Shown here one piece after another: positions 42,072 to 51,373 of a DNA stretch of 64,000 bases. Under the pieces are notes generated by a model. That model searched no databases, was not told the origin of the DNA, and saw only the letters and a program-made list of their open reading frames with translations. Origin of the DNA: Paenibacillus piscarius (GTDB taxonomy: Bacteria; Bacillota; Bacilli; Paenibacillales; Paenibacillaceae); contig NZ_JAIEUI010000029.1 of assembly GCF_022234545.1 (NCBI RefSeq), forward strand, positions 1-64,000, written 5' to 3'. Every line of letters begins with the position of its first letter. Positions within the stretch are counted from its first letter, which is position 1. The position numbers and the translations under genes were made by a program.

Positions 42072-43469
42072 ATGAAGAACCTTGCTGTAACCCCTACTGC
42101 TAAAGGGAATATTTTAATGCGCGCGCTCGTTTTTATTCTGGTGATCTCATCAATGAATGCGAATATGTTCAATATTGTGCTGCCGACGATTAGTAAGCAA
42201 TTTGAATTATCGCCATCCCAGGTGAGCTGGGTCATTACCAGTTATATGATTGTTTATGCTGTCGGTGCGGTTACTTTTGGCAAATTGACGGAGAAGTACC
42301 GGCTGACGGACCTGCTGACGTATGGATTGCTGCTCTTTGTACTGGGTTCTCTGGCCGGCGTTGCCGCCACCGAATATTGGATGATTATTGTGGGCCGTGT
42401 AGTTCAGGCAGGCGGGGCTTCGGTGATCCCTGCTATGGCGATGATTATTCCGGTCCGTTATTTCTCCCCCGAGAAAAGAGGCCGTGCGCTGGGGACGTCT
42501 GCCATCGGGATAGCCTTGGGCACAGCGCTGGGGCCTATTATTGCCGGTATGGTTATCAGCGTCTGGAGCTGGCGGATTCTGTTCCTCATTCCGTTGCTGT
42601 CGCTGCTGGCACTGCCGGTCTACCGCAAATATCTGCAGGATGATGAATCAGGGAAGGCGGGCCGGATGGATTGGCTTGGCGGCCTGTTGCTGGCTGGGGC
42701 GGTAACGGCTATCCTTTTGGCGCTAACGAACGGGAGCTTCCCGTCTGCGCTGGCAGCGGTTCTGATGCTCATCCTGTTTATTCTGCGTATCCGCTCCGCT
42801 GCGGCTCCGTTCATCCAGCCCGCTATTTTCCGCAATAAGCAGTATTCGGTCACCCTGATGATTACCTTCTGCATTACGGGCATCAGCTTCAGCTCTCCGT
42901 ATCTCATCCCGCAGCTGCTGGCGCTTGTAAACGGCCTGTCTCCTGCCTATATCGGAATCGTCATGCTGCCCGCCGCTATCGTTACCTCGGTGCTGGGCCG
43001 CAAGGGCGGCAAGCTGGCCGATGAGCACGGGAATCCGCGGCTTGTGTATACGGCGGCATTGCTGTTATGTATAGGCTTCCTGTGTTTGTCTTCAGTCGCT
43101 GGAGGCTCTGCGGTTCTGGTCTCCCTCTCGCTGATCTTCTGTGTGCTGGGCCAGTCGTTCATGCAGATTGCGATGTCCAATACAGCCTCGCGGACATTGA
43201 CCCCGGAGCAGACTGGAGTGGGAATGGGACTGTTCTCCATGCTCACCTTCATCTCGGCAGCTGCATCGACGGCGGTCCTGGGCAAGGTACTCGACTCTGA
43301 TTCCCCGGCAGCGGCGTTCAATCCGATACCGGGGAATCAGGCTGCCTTTGTGTTTAGTAATATTTTTGTGGTGCTTGCTGTTCTGGTTATTGTGCTGAGT
43401 ATAGTCTATTACGTGCAGTTTGGACGCAAGGATGGCAGAGCATCCGAGACGATAAGCAGAGGCTTATAA
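42072..43469 (+). CDS. MFS multidrug-type exporter (DHA2-like)
   Basis: A 465-residue membrane protein starting at 42072 (GAGAGGAG upstream). Early NANMFNIVLPTISKQF and GKLTEKYRLTDLL (motif A) are typical of EmrB/QacA-like exporters; VGRVVQAGGASVIPAMAM is motif-C/B-like. About 12-14 hydrophobic segments. Under control of the preceding TetR repressor. Its 3' end overlaps the convergent MocR gene by 6 nt. Confidence 0.9.
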   Translation: MKNLAVTPTAKGNILMRALVFILVISSMNANMFNIVLPTISKQFELSPSQVSWVITSYMIVYAVGAVTFGKLTEKYRLTDLLTYGLLLFVLGSLAGVAATEYWMIIVGRVVQAGGASVIPAMAMIIPVRYFSPEKRGRALGTSAIGIALGTALGPIIAGMVISVWSWRILFLIPLLSLLALPVYRKYLQDDESGKAGRMDWLGGLLLAGAVTAILLALTNGSFPSALAAVLMLILFILRIRSAAAPFIQPAIFRNKQYSVTLMITFCITGISFSSPYLIPQLLALVNGLSPAYIGIVMLPAAIVTSVLGRKGGKLADEHGNPRLVYTAALLLCIGFLCLSSVAGGSAVLVSLSLIFCVLGQSFMQIAMSNTASRTLTPEQTGVGMGLFSMLTFISAAASTAVLGKVLDSDSPAAAFNPIPGNQAAFVFSNIFVVLAVLVIVLSIVYYVQFGRKDGRASETISRGL

Positions 43470-44894
43470 TACCAGACCGGCCAGCCGGTGAATCCCCTGC
43501 CCGATTAAGGCTGCATCCACCTTGGCGAACCCCAGCACCCATCCCTTCCGGCGGCTCTGAAGGCAGTAATGCGCAAGCGGGTATACCCGGATTCCCTGCT
43601 CCAGAGCTAACCGGGTCACGGCTTCCTCGTCATCATCAGGTTCAGCCTCAAGGAAGACATGCAGCCCCGTCTCTGCTCCGCTGAGGGTGAACCGCTTCCC
43701 CAGACCGCTGGCGGTGATCGCCTTGGTGATGGCCTCGTGTCTGCGGCGGTACACATTGCGGACTCTGCGCATATGGCGCATGAAATGCCCCTTCTGGATG
43801 AAGTGGGCTAGGGTAAGCTGGTCCATCACCGGAAGGTGGCGGTAGGTCAGCTCTTGTACCCGCGCCAGCTGGGCAATGGCCCGGGCTGGGCCGACAATCG
43901 CTGAGAGGCGTATGGCTGGGGCGATCATTTTGGAGAAGCTCATCAGATACAGCGTATTATTCGGCGCCTGGCTATAGAGGGTGGGCAGCGGGTCGCCGCG
44001 GTAGCGGAATTCACTGTCATAGCCGTCCTCTATAATCCACCGCTGCTCCTGTACAGCCTGATGCAGCAATTGCTGCCTGCGCGGCTCTGACATCACCGAG
44101 CCTATGGCGCACTGGTGCGATGGGGTTACGAAGACCAGTCTGGATTCCGGGTGGATCTGGTCAACCACAAGACCATGCCCGTCTACAGGGACAGGAGCTA
44201 CGTGCATCCGCCGGTAATTCATCGCCATCCAGGCCGCTGGGAAGCCGGGATCTTCCACGGAGACGGTATCCCCTTCCGTGAGAAGCGATTGAGCAATCAG
44301 ATCCAGGCTGTGTTGAGCGCCTGAGGTTAACAGAATCTGATTAGTCTCAATCCGTATGCCCCGCTCAAGCAGTAAGTAACGCTGAATCTGTTCCCTGAGC
44401 GCCAGGAGACCATACGGATTGCCATAAGACCAATCGGCTACATCCATTGCAGCGGAGGCGTGCAGCAGCGATTGCCGCCATTGGCTCTGAAAGGTCCTGT
44501 CCACATACGGCTCATGAGGGGTGAAGTCGATCTCCACCACCTGAGACTGCTGGCCTCCGAACCAGTCTTGCAGCTGATCTACCGCCGAGTTCAACAGGGG
44601 CAGAGAAGGAGGAACGGGTCCTTCCGGCAGGGTCTCCCGGGTTGTCTGGATGGCCGGATTCCAGTGGCTGACCCGTGTGCCGCCCCGCCGGGAGGTTACG
44701 GTATATCCTCTGCTCAGCAGCTCTTCGTAGACGAGCTGCACTGTGGAGCGTGAGACTCCGAGCTGCTCGGCGAGCTCACGGGTAGGGAGCAGCAGTTCGC
44801 CTGGCTTCCAGATACCCTGTGTAATATTATGAATGGCCTGATTCAGCAGCTGCTGCCAGATCGGACTTGGGTCGTTGCGGTTGACGAACATCAT
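43464..44894 (-). CDS. MocR-type regulator (GntR + PLP aminotransferase domain)
   Basis: A 477-residue protein from the ATG at 44894 (AGAGGA 6-7 nt upstream; an ATG at 44978 is less likely). Residues 10-75: GntR winged helix (WQQLLNQAIHNITQG, LPTRELAEQLGVSRSTVQLV). After a linker, a fold-type I aminotransferase domain with the TSGAQHSLDLIAQ cofactor region, VEDPGFPA, and the PLP lysine in MSFSKMIAPAIRL. Divergent from a PNPOx-like flavoprotein gene at 45045, fitting MocR proteins that sense PLP-linked metabolites (PdxR-like) and regulate a neighbour. Confidence 0.92.
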   Translation of the reverse strand: MMFVNRNDPSPIWQQLLNQAIHNITQGIWKPGELLLPTRELAEQLGVSRSTVQLVYEELLSRGYTVTSRRGGTRVSHWNPAIQTTRETLPEGPVPPSLPLLNSAVDQLQDWFGGQQSQVVEIDFTPHEPYVDRTFQSQWRQSLLHASAAMDVADWSYGNPYGLLALREQIQRYLLLERGIRIETNQILLTSGAQHSLDLIAQSLLTEGDTVSVEDPGFPAAWMAMNYRRMHVAPVPVDGHGLVVDQIHPESRLVFVTPSHQCAIGSVMSEPRRQQLLHQAVQEQRWIIEDGYDSEFRYRGDPLPTLYSQAPNNTLYLMSFSKMIAPAIRLSAIVGPARAIAQLARVQELTYRHLPVMDQLTLAHFIQKGHFMRHMRRVRNVYRRRHEAITKAITASGLGKRFTLSGAETGLHVFLEAEPDDDEEAVTRLALEQGIRVYPLAHYCLQSRRKGWVLGFAKVDAALIGQGIHRLAGLVL

Positions 44895-45044
44895 GAGGAA
44901 TCCTCTCCCGGTTGTTGTTGCGGTACAGTGTCTTGAATATGGATTGGTTGAAACTATGCTCTTTGGATATTTTAGCACAGTCCATTCGTTGATATACTAC
45001 CGAATAACGTATACGCGGAGGACGCGGGGAGGAGAGGGTTCGGG

Positions 45045-45593
45045 ATGAATCCGGTTCGTTACAAGGTGAGGGAATGTAAGGATGAGGCGAGGATTGAACT
45101 GTTTTTGCGGCAGGCGAGAATTGGGTTTCTGGGATTAGTCGACGGGAATCTTCCCTATGTGGTGCCGCTGAACTATGTGTGGATGGACGGAAAGCTGTAT
45201 TTCCACGGGGCCGGGGATGGAAGACGCAATCAGGTGATGAGTGAGAATGCAGAGGTATGCTTCACGGTCTGTGAGGAGTATGGGACGATCACGAACCCCG
45301 TGCCCGCCAAGACGGATACCGCCTATATGAGCGTGATGGTCTTCGGACAGGCAGAGCCGGTGACGGATCTGGATGAAGCTACGCAGGTCCTGCAGGAGAT
45401 GATGAACAAATATGTGCCCGGTTACTATAACCGGCCGTTGTCCAAGCAGCATGTCGAGAAATACCGGTCAGCAGTATACGGCGGGCCCGTGCAGGTCTGC
45501 CGGATCACTCCGCAGCATCTGACAGCCAAAGAGAATCCGGTTGAAGCGGAGAGCATGTACAAGGCAGGGACGAATGAAGGGCAGAGCGTGTGA
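45045..45593 (+). CDS. Pyridoxamine 5'-phosphate oxidase-fold flavoprotein
   Basis: A 182-residue split-barrel FMN-binding-type protein: FLRQARIGFLGLVDGNLPYV, PLNYVWMDGKLYFHGAGDGR and CFTVCEEYG are typical of the NimA/PNPOx-like subgroup. GGGGAGGAGAGG precedes the ATG. Divergent from the MocR regulator, which presumably controls it. True PNPOx activity is not implied; nitroreductase- or haem-type roles also occur in the family. Confidence 0.82.
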   Translation: MNPVRYKVRECKDEARIELFLRQARIGFLGLVDGNLPYVVPLNYVWMDGKLYFHGAGDGRRNQVMSENAEVCFTVCEEYGTITNPVPAKTDTAYMSVMVFGQAEPVTDLDEATQVLQEMMNKYVPGYYNRPLSKQHVEKYRSAVYGGPVQVCRITPQHLTAKENPVEAESMYKAGTNEGQSV

Positions 45594-45625
45594 TTGCTGC
45601 ACGGCAAACTAAATAGAGAATGAGC

Positions 45626-45655
45626 GCCCTGGGCCGGTAACGGCCCGGGCTTGTT
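45626..45655 (+). terminator. GC-rich terminator after the PNPOx-like gene
   Basis: GCCCTGGGCCG-GTAA-CGGCCCGGGC followed by TTGTTTGTGTTG. Confidence 0.7.
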
Positions 45656-45660
45656 TGTGT

Positions 45661-45945
45661 TGTGGTCCAGGCGGAATGTATGTGGAAAAGCGAACACAAA
45701 ATGCTCGGTGTAGGCGAGTGGACCAAATGTAATCGGAAAACCGATTACAATGCGCTCGGTGTGGGCAAGTGGAGCAAATGTAATCGGAAAACCGATTACA
45801 ATGCGTTCGGTGTGGGCGAGTGGACTAAATGTAATCGGAAAACCGATTACAATGCGTTCGGTGTGGGCAAGTGGAGCAAATGTAATCGGAAAACCGATTA
45901 CAATGCGTTCGGTGTGGGCGCGCGGACCAAATGTAAGCGGGGATA
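45661..45945. repeat. 51-bp tandem repeat array with hairpins
   Basis: Six unit starts spaced exactly 51 bp (AATG anchors at 45675, 45726, 45777, 45828, 45879, 45930). The four central units each contain GTAATCGG-AAAA-CCGATTAC, a perfect 8-bp hairpin, followed by AATGCGTTCGGTGTGGGC. Edge units are degenerate and close to the 23.3 kb and 31.2 kb repeats. Because 51 is a multiple of three the array stays open in several frames, but no ribosome site precedes those frames. Confidence 0.93.
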
Positions 45946-46058
45946 GAGGGCCGGCAAAGTTGCTGTCAACCTCAGGATATCGTATGGTTAAGGGAGCAGA
46001 GTGAAAACAGTTACAGTATAAAGACAGCAGTTAAGCTGAAGCAGAAAGGATGAAGCAA

Positions 46059-47267
46059 ATGACCAAGGATCACCACGCTCAATCCCCGGCGCCCCTTACT
46101 GAACCCGGACGTTATGTCCTTGATCTGACGGGGCCCGGCAGCCACACGCTTGAACGCAAGCCTGGTATGGGCAGTTTATCGATCGGCCCCCGGGAGTCGA
46201 AGCCGCCGGCAGAGGTGCTGGTCGCTGCGGATGAGCGCATCAACTGGTCGGCCTTTGAGCCCTTCGCCACCCCGGCCGGCTCGCCCTGGCCGCGTTATAT
46301 AACCTATACCGGCGGTGACACGGGCTTCCTGGAGTGGGCGGAACGGCGGCCGATTGAGAGTATAAGCTGGACCCCGGTGCTGCCGGAGGCTGTACGCTTG
46401 GACGGTAGCCGGGCAGATATCTATAACCTGGGTATTAAGCTGGGGCCTAAGGCAGCGGGACAACTTAGCCTGGTCCTGCCGGAGAAGCTGTACAACCTGA
46501 GCCTGTCCGGCGATCTGACCCGCATCTCGGCCTCCGGCCATCTGCCGACTACTCTGGCCTTAGTACCGGATATGAGCCGGCGCAGGAGTGATGCGCCGTA
46601 CCGCCTGCCGGATCTGGGGGAGCTGCAGGGTGTGACTCACCTGACGCTGAATAGCCCGCCCTTGGGCCAGCCCATCTCGCTGGACGGCCTGGAGCGGTTC
46701 CCGAATCTGGAGTCGCTCAGCCTGTGGGGAAGCTTCTGCGATCTGGAGGCGCTTGCCCGTCTTAAGGAGCTGACCACCCTGGAGCTCCGTTTCATGCCGG
46801 AGCTGGAAGGCTTGCCTTCCCTGGATACGTGGCCGCTGCTGGACCGGTTCGTTGCCTATAACGTTGAGGAGGCCGTAGGCAAACGTCTGCGGCAGCAGAT
46901 GAAGGCGCGCGCCAAGGTCCGCCCTTGGGATGATTATGCCTCCATAAGCCAGCTCAGGAAGCCGGAGTGGTGGCTGAGCGAATACGGCCGCCCGTTCGCG
47001 GCCTGGCCGAAGCGTCTCGCGAAGCTGGCGAACGAGGCTTACGATACAGCACTGGCCTCAATGGCGGAAGCCCGCACTCTTGCCGATGCGGAAGCGGCAA
47101 TTACCGTGTTCACCGAGCGCTTCAACTCACTGAAGGGCATCGAGACGACGGAAAGAGAGGATCTGGGCGAAGCGGTATGGCAGCTCAGCCAGTCCAAGCA
47201 CGGAATCGGCCAGCCGATCCCGGAGGAGACCGCCCAGGGCTGGTTCGACGCTGCGCGGGATTATTGA
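46059..47267 (+). CDS. Leucine-rich-repeat-like hypothetical protein
   Basis: A 402-residue soluble protein from the ATG at 46059 (AGAAAGG about 9 nt upstream; ATG at 46050 possible). The middle (about 190-275) has LRR-like periods: GVTHLTLNSPPLG, LDGLERFPNLESLSLWGS, LARLKELTTLELRFM, LEGLPSLDTWPLL. The C-terminal third is helical. No signal peptide. Such proteins often mediate protein contacts and are frequent near immunity genes. Confidence 0.7.
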   Translation: MTKDHHAQSPAPLTEPGRYVLDLTGPGSHTLERKPGMGSLSIGPRESKPPAEVLVAADERINWSAFEPFATPAGSPWPRYITYTGGDTGFLEWAERRPIESISWTPVLPEAVRLDGSRADIYNLGIKLGPKAAGQLSLVLPEKLYNLSLSGDLTRISASGHLPTTLALVPDMSRRRSDAPYRLPDLGELQGVTHLTLNSPPLGQPISLDGLERFPNLESLSLWGSFCDLEALARLKELTTLELRFMPELEGLPSLDTWPLLDRFVAYNVEEAVGKRLRQQMKARAKVRPWDDYASISQLRKPEWWLSEYGRPFAAWPKRLAKLANEAYDTALASMAEARTLADAEAAITVFTERFNSLKGIETTEREDLGEAVWQLSQSKHGIGQPIPEETAQGWFDAARDY

Positions 47268-47489
47268 GCTGAAGCAGCAGGTCTTAGCGTAACGGCTGGA
47301 AATCGCCTGGAAATCATCGGTTCTTATAAAAATTAAGATAAATCTTAAAATTTATATCCATTAGTGATAAACTAGGGTCAAGGATCATCCATAACGGTGC
47401 GTGACCCGGTCCGTGCCGGCTGGCTGTGGCGCCTGAGCAGGAGTGCCTGCATCCTTCCTGCAAATCGTAGGGAAGAAGGACGGTAGAAA

Positions 47490-49037
47490 ATGAGCAACCA
47501 ACAATCCAAAACAGACGTTATTTTAATTGGTGCTGGAATCATGAGTGCAACACTTGGTTCAATGCTGAAGGAATTAGTTCCTGACTGGAAAATAACCGTG
47601 TTTGAGCGGCGTTCGGGTGCGGGAGAAGAGAGCTCCAATGAGTGGAACAATGCGGGAACGGGGCATTCTTCACTGTGCGAGCTTAACTATACTACTGAGC
47701 AGCCGGACGGATCGATTGACATCAGCAAGGCAGTTCAGGTGAACGAGGAATTTCAGCTCTCGAAGCAGTTCTGGTCCTATCTTGTGAAGCAGAAGCGTAT
47801 AGAGGACCCGCAGGATTTCGTCGTGCCTGTTCCGCATATGAGCTTTGTTGAGGGGCAGAAGAACGTCACGTTTCTACAAAAAAGATTTGAAGCGCTTTCA
47901 GCTCATCCGCTGTTTCAGGGGATGGAATTCACGGACGATCCGGCGAAGCTGACGGAATGGATTCCGCTGATGATGCGAAGCCGGAACGTGAGCCAGCCGA
48001 TTGCGGCAACCCGGATCGATTCCGGGACTGACGTGAACTTCGGGGCGTTGACCCGTACGCTGTTCAGTCATCTGCAGAGCAACAACGTCGATATCCGGTA
48101 CAACCATCAGGTGCAGGACATTAAGCGTACTGCGGACGGCTCCTGGGAGCTGAAGGTGCATAATGCCGCTACTGGCGCGGCCGAGCGCCATACGGCTAAG
48201 TTCGTGTTCATCGGGGGCGGAGGCGGCAGTCTGCATCTGCTGCAGAAATCCGGCATTCCGGAAGGCAAGGGAATTGGCGGCTTCCCGGTGAGCGGGCTGT
48301 TCATGGTCTGCAAGAAGCCGGAGATCGTAGCACAGCATCATGCCAAGGTGTACGGTAAGGCTGCGGTAGGCGCGCCGCCGATGTCGGTGCCGCATCTGGA
48401 CACCCGGGTCATTGACCGGCAGGAGTCGTTGTTCTTCGGCCCGTTCGCCGGCTTCTCGCCCAAGTTCCTGAAGTTCGGCTCCATGTTCGATCTGATTACC
48501 TCCGTCAAGCCGAATAATCTGTTCACTATGCTCGCAGCAGGGGCCAAGAATATGCAATTGACGAAGTACCTTATCGGTCAGGTCATGCTGTCGAAGGACC
48601 AGCGTATGGAAGCGCTTAGGGAATTCGTTCCGGAGGCGAAGAGTGAGGATTGGGAGCTGGTAGTGGCAGGCCAGCGCGTACAGATCATCAAGGACACCGC
48701 CGCCGGCAAAGGCACGCTTCAGTTCGGCACCGAGGTCATCAGCAGTGCTGACGGCTCGATTGCGGCCTTGCTGGGCGCTTCGCCGGGAGCCTCAACCGCT
48801 GTATCGGTTATGCTGGAGGTCATCGGCAAATGCTTCCCGCAGCATCTGAAGGAGTGGGAGCCGAAGATCAGGGAGATGGTTCCATCCTACGGAATCTCCT
48901 TATCGGCCAATCCGAAGCTGCTTAACGAAATTCAGGCCGCAGCAGCAGAATCACTCGGTCTGGTGACAGGAACCGAAGGCGGCCAGCCGAACAAGCCGCA
49001 TAACCATGAGCCGCCGATCGCGGTTAACCATTCATAG
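47490..49037 (+). CDS. mqo: Malate:quinone oxidoreductase
   Basis: A 515-residue FAD enzyme that oxidises malate to oxaloacetate and passes electrons to menaquinone at the membrane face. N-terminal FAD motif DVILIGAGIMSATLGSML, then FERRSGAGEESSNEWNNAGT and LCELNYT, all characteristic of Mqo. Later segments SPKFLKFGSMFDL and GASPGASTAVSVMLE also match. AAGGA lies 9 nt before the ATG. Normal length. The 200-nt upstream region includes a GCAGG-AGT-GCCTGC hairpin but no recognised riboswitch. Single gene ended by the hairpin at 49085. Confidence 0.96.
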   Translation: MSNQQSKTDVILIGAGIMSATLGSMLKELVPDWKITVFERRSGAGEESSNEWNNAGTGHSSLCELNYTTEQPDGSIDISKAVQVNEEFQLSKQFWSYLVKQKRIEDPQDFVVPVPHMSFVEGQKNVTFLQKRFEALSAHPLFQGMEFTDDPAKLTEWIPLMMRSRNVSQPIAATRIDSGTDVNFGALTRTLFSHLQSNNVDIRYNHQVQDIKRTADGSWELKVHNAATGAAERHTAKFVFIGGGGGSLHLLQKSGIPEGKGIGGFPVSGLFMVCKKPEIVAQHHAKVYGKAAVGAPPMSVPHLDTRVIDRQESLFFGPFAGFSPKFLKFGSMFDLITSVKPNNLFTMLAAGAKNMQLTKYLIGQVMLSKDQRMEALREFVPEAKSEDWELVVAGQRVQIIKDTAAGKGTLQFGTEVISSADGSIAALLGASPGASTAVSVMLEVIGKCFPQHLKEWEPKIREMVPSYGISLSANPKLLNEIQAAAAESLGLVTGTEGGQPNKPHNHEPPIAVNHS

Positions 49038-49084
49038 GCAGAGGGAGTGATTGGCAGATAACCCGACAGCTCCCTTATAAACAT

Positions 49085-49114
49085 AGAGGCCACCCCGCCT
49101 GGGGATGGCCTCTT
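49085..49114. terminator. Bidirectional terminator between mqo and MFS gene
   Basis: AGAGGCCACCCC-GCCT-GGGGATGGCCTCTT. Confidence 0.88.
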
Positions 49115-49134
49115 AGCTTGTAGTATGAAGGTAA

Positions 49135-50283
49135 TCAAGCCTTACGGACCTTGAACAACCACATGGCCAGAATCCAGGCCACCGCTACAGCAGCGAGACC
49201 CGCCCAGTTCAGGTGGAGCACCGAGGTACAGCTGATCACGAAGCCGCCTAAGGCGGAGCCGAGTGCGAATCCGAACTGGATGAAGGATGTATTGACACTC
49301 AGCGCCATATCCGGGTTCCGGGGAACCAGGGTAACCAGCAGGAGCTGCTGCGCCGGGGAGATGCTCCAGGTCCCCAGCATGAAGATCATCAGCACCAGGA
49401 TGAGCACGGTCACATGGACACCCGCCAGGGAGAACAGGATGAGCATGATTCCTTGGAGCAGAAGTCCCGTAAGGATGGTGAACTTCGAGCCTTTGGCATC
49501 GGCCAATTGTCCGCCTAGCTTGGACCCCATGAAGCTGCACACCCCCGCCAGGAACAGAACGCCGCTGATTTCAGTGACAGACAGGGAGGATGCGGCTTGC
49601 AGGTAAGGGGTAATATAGGTGAAGAGTGTAGCGTAACCCCCAACATATAACAAGGTGACCGCCAGCGCGGTGACAATCCGGGAATCCTTCAGCACGGAGA
49701 GCTGCATCCGTAAGGTTACGGCTTCTTTTTCCTGAATGGCCGGGACCTTGGCCGAGATGATGAACAGCGGCAGCAGGCTCAGCACCCCGATGATGACGAA
49801 CAGAGTCCTCCAGCCAAACTGTTCACTGAAAAAAGTACCCGCAGGAACGCCCAGAACCAGCGAGCTGCTGAGTCCCATCAGAATAATGCCAATCGCATTG
49901 CCTCTCCGCTCCTTCTCCACCAGCCGTGTGGCCACGGCCATAGCGACTACAGTCGCAATTCCCCCGCTTGCCCCTTGAATGATCCGCACGCCCAGCATCG
50001 CCTCATACGGCAGGTTCAGCAGCATCAGCCCGTTGCTGGCAATGAATATGCTAAGGGCCGTCAGCAGCAGCTTTTTGCGGTCCATATTAATGGTCAGTGC
50101 AATGAGAACCGGTGCAATAATGGCTGCGGACAGCGCAAATACCGTCACCATCAGCCCCACCTCGGAGGTGGATACGCCAAGCTCTGCGGCCATCATCTCA
50201 ATGACACCGGTAATAATATATTCAATCGTCCCGATCAGAAAAACGGCAAGCGCCAGAATATATATCGTCAATCGGTTATTCAA
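49135..50283 (-). CDS. MFS transporter (AraJ/YdhP-like, DHA1)
   Basis: A 382-residue exporter with about 12 hydrophobic segments; GTIEYIITGVIEMMAAELGV near the N-terminus and NMDRKKLLLTAL (motif A loop) are typical of the arabinose-efflux-like DHA1 group. The start is TTG with AAGGAG 9 nt upstream. Divergent from the LysR gene at 50420, the likely regulator. Confidence 0.88.
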   Translation of the reverse strand: MNNRLTIYILALAVFLIGTIEYIITGVIEMMAAELGVSTSEVGLMVTVFALSAAIIAPVLIALTINMDRKKLLLTALSIFIASNGLMLLNLPYEAMLGVRIIQGASGGIATVVAMAVATRLVEKERRGNAIGIILMGLSSSLVLGVPAGTFFSEQFGWRTLFVIIGVLSLLPLFIISAKVPAIQEKEAVTLRMQLSVLKDSRIVTALAVTLLYVGGYATLFTYITPYLQAASSLSVTEISGVLFLAGVCSFMGSKLGGQLADAKGSKFTILTGLLLQGIMLILFSLAGVHVTVLILVLMIFMLGTWSISPAQQLLLVTLVPRNPDMALSVNTSFIQFGFALGSALGGFVISCTSVLHLNWAGLAAVAVAWILAMWLFKVRKA

Positions 50284-50419
50284 TTTCGTTCACTCCTTGT
50301 CCATTCATCACGGAATCGGCCGCCGTTCTTGTCATCACTCTACGATGCTGCTAAGGTTAAGTCAAAGAAACGTTTCTGAACGGAACGTTCATTTTTTTTG
50401 AACGAAGGAGTGAGATGTG

Positions 50420-51310
50420 ATGGAATTACGCCAGTTGAAGACCTTTTATACGCTTGCTTCCACGCTGAACTTCACCCGCACCGCTGAGGTGCAGAACTAC
50501 GTCCCCTCTACGGTTACCATGCAGATGAAGGCCCTGGAGGAAGAATTAGGTGTGAAGCTGGTAGACCGGCTGGGCAAAAGCGTGACCTTAACCGATACCG
50601 GCAAAAGGTTCCTGCGCTATGCAGACAATATCCTGTGCATGGTGGAGGAGGCGCAGCACGCACTGAAGCAGCCCGGTGAGCTGACGGGTACCCTCGTGAT
50701 CAGCGCAGATGAGACGTTATGCACCTACCGGCTTCCCGCTGTGCTGCAGCGGTTCCGGCAGCTCCATCCCGGAGTCCGGCTGATCTTCCTGCCGCTGGTG
50801 AGTCCAAGCCTCCGGCAGAGCCTGCGGGACGGGGATGTCGATGTCATCTTTATGCTGGATGAAGTGAAGGGCGAGAGCGGATTTTGCGGAGAAAAAATAA
50901 GGGAGGAACGCTTCTGCCTCCTGGCCGCCCCCGATCATCCGCTGGCGTCGCGTCCGGCGCTGGCCATCCGGGATTTCCACGGCGAGACCTTCCTGCTGAC
51001 GGAGCAGGGCTGCTCCTACCGCATCTTCTTCGAGCGTAGCCTGTCGCAGAAGGGGATGGCCGGCATTACGGAACTGGAATTTCACAGCGCAGAGGCGATC
51101 AAGCAATGTGCGAAGCTGGGCATGGGTATCGCCATCCTGCCGGAAATGGCTGTGAGGGAGGAATTACAGCGCGGGGAGCTGGTCTCCCTGCCGTGGGATC
51201 TGACCGCCGCCTCGTTCGCCACCCAGATGTTCTGGCATGAAGAGAAGTGGCTTTCCCCGGCAATTGAGGCTTTTTTAGAGCTGGCCCGGAACATGGAATC
51301 CTCCCCTTGA
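50420..51310 (+). CDS. LysR-family regulator
   Basis: A 296-residue LysR protein: MELRQLKTFYTLASTLNFTR, VQNYVPSTVTMQMKALEEEL, LVDRLGKSVTLTDTG, then a ligand-binding domain (GTLVISADETLCTYRLP ... GMGIAILPEMAV). AAGGAG is 9-10 nt before the ATG at 50420. The intergenic region to the divergent MFS gene contains AACGTT/GAACG repeats (50370-50405) that could be its binding site. Probably activates the exporter with an unknown inducer. Confidence 0.92.
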   Translation: MELRQLKTFYTLASTLNFTRTAEVQNYVPSTVTMQMKALEEELGVKLVDRLGKSVTLTDTGKRFLRYADNILCMVEEAQHALKQPGELTGTLVISADETLCTYRLPAVLQRFRQLHPGVRLIFLPLVSPSLRQSLRDGDVDVIFMLDEVKGESGFCGEKIREERFCLLAAPDHPLASRPALAIRDFHGETFLLTEQGCSYRIFFERSLSQKGMAGITELEFHSAEAIKQCAKLGMGIAILPEMAVREELQRGELVSLPWDLTAASFATQMFWHEEKWLSPAIEAFLELARNMESSP

Positions 51311-51336
51311 CCTTAGGTCAGACCTAAGGTGTATTG
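51306..51336 (+). promoter_or_regulatory. MerR-type promoter with perfect palindrome
   Basis: TTGACC, 19 nt, TATTGT. The spacer contains ACCTTAGGTC-A-GACCTAAGGT, a perfect 10-bp inverted repeat (51309-51329), the expected MerR operator. Confidence 0.92.
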
Positions 51337-51373
51337 TAGAGCTAATCCAAGCCGCATCCGGGGAGTGACTGTG

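Noticed and set aside
45661..45945. CRISPR array
   Set aside because: The whole 51-bp unit is conserved, leaving no variable spacers.
45662..45946. Open frame of about 94 codons across the 51-bp repeats
   Set aside because: Open only because the period is a multiple of three; no ribosome site, and alternative frames are equally open.
47280..47489. Riboswitch in the mqo leader
   Set aside because: A small GCAGG/CCTGC hairpin and GC-rich leader are present, but no known aptamer core and no terminator were recognised.
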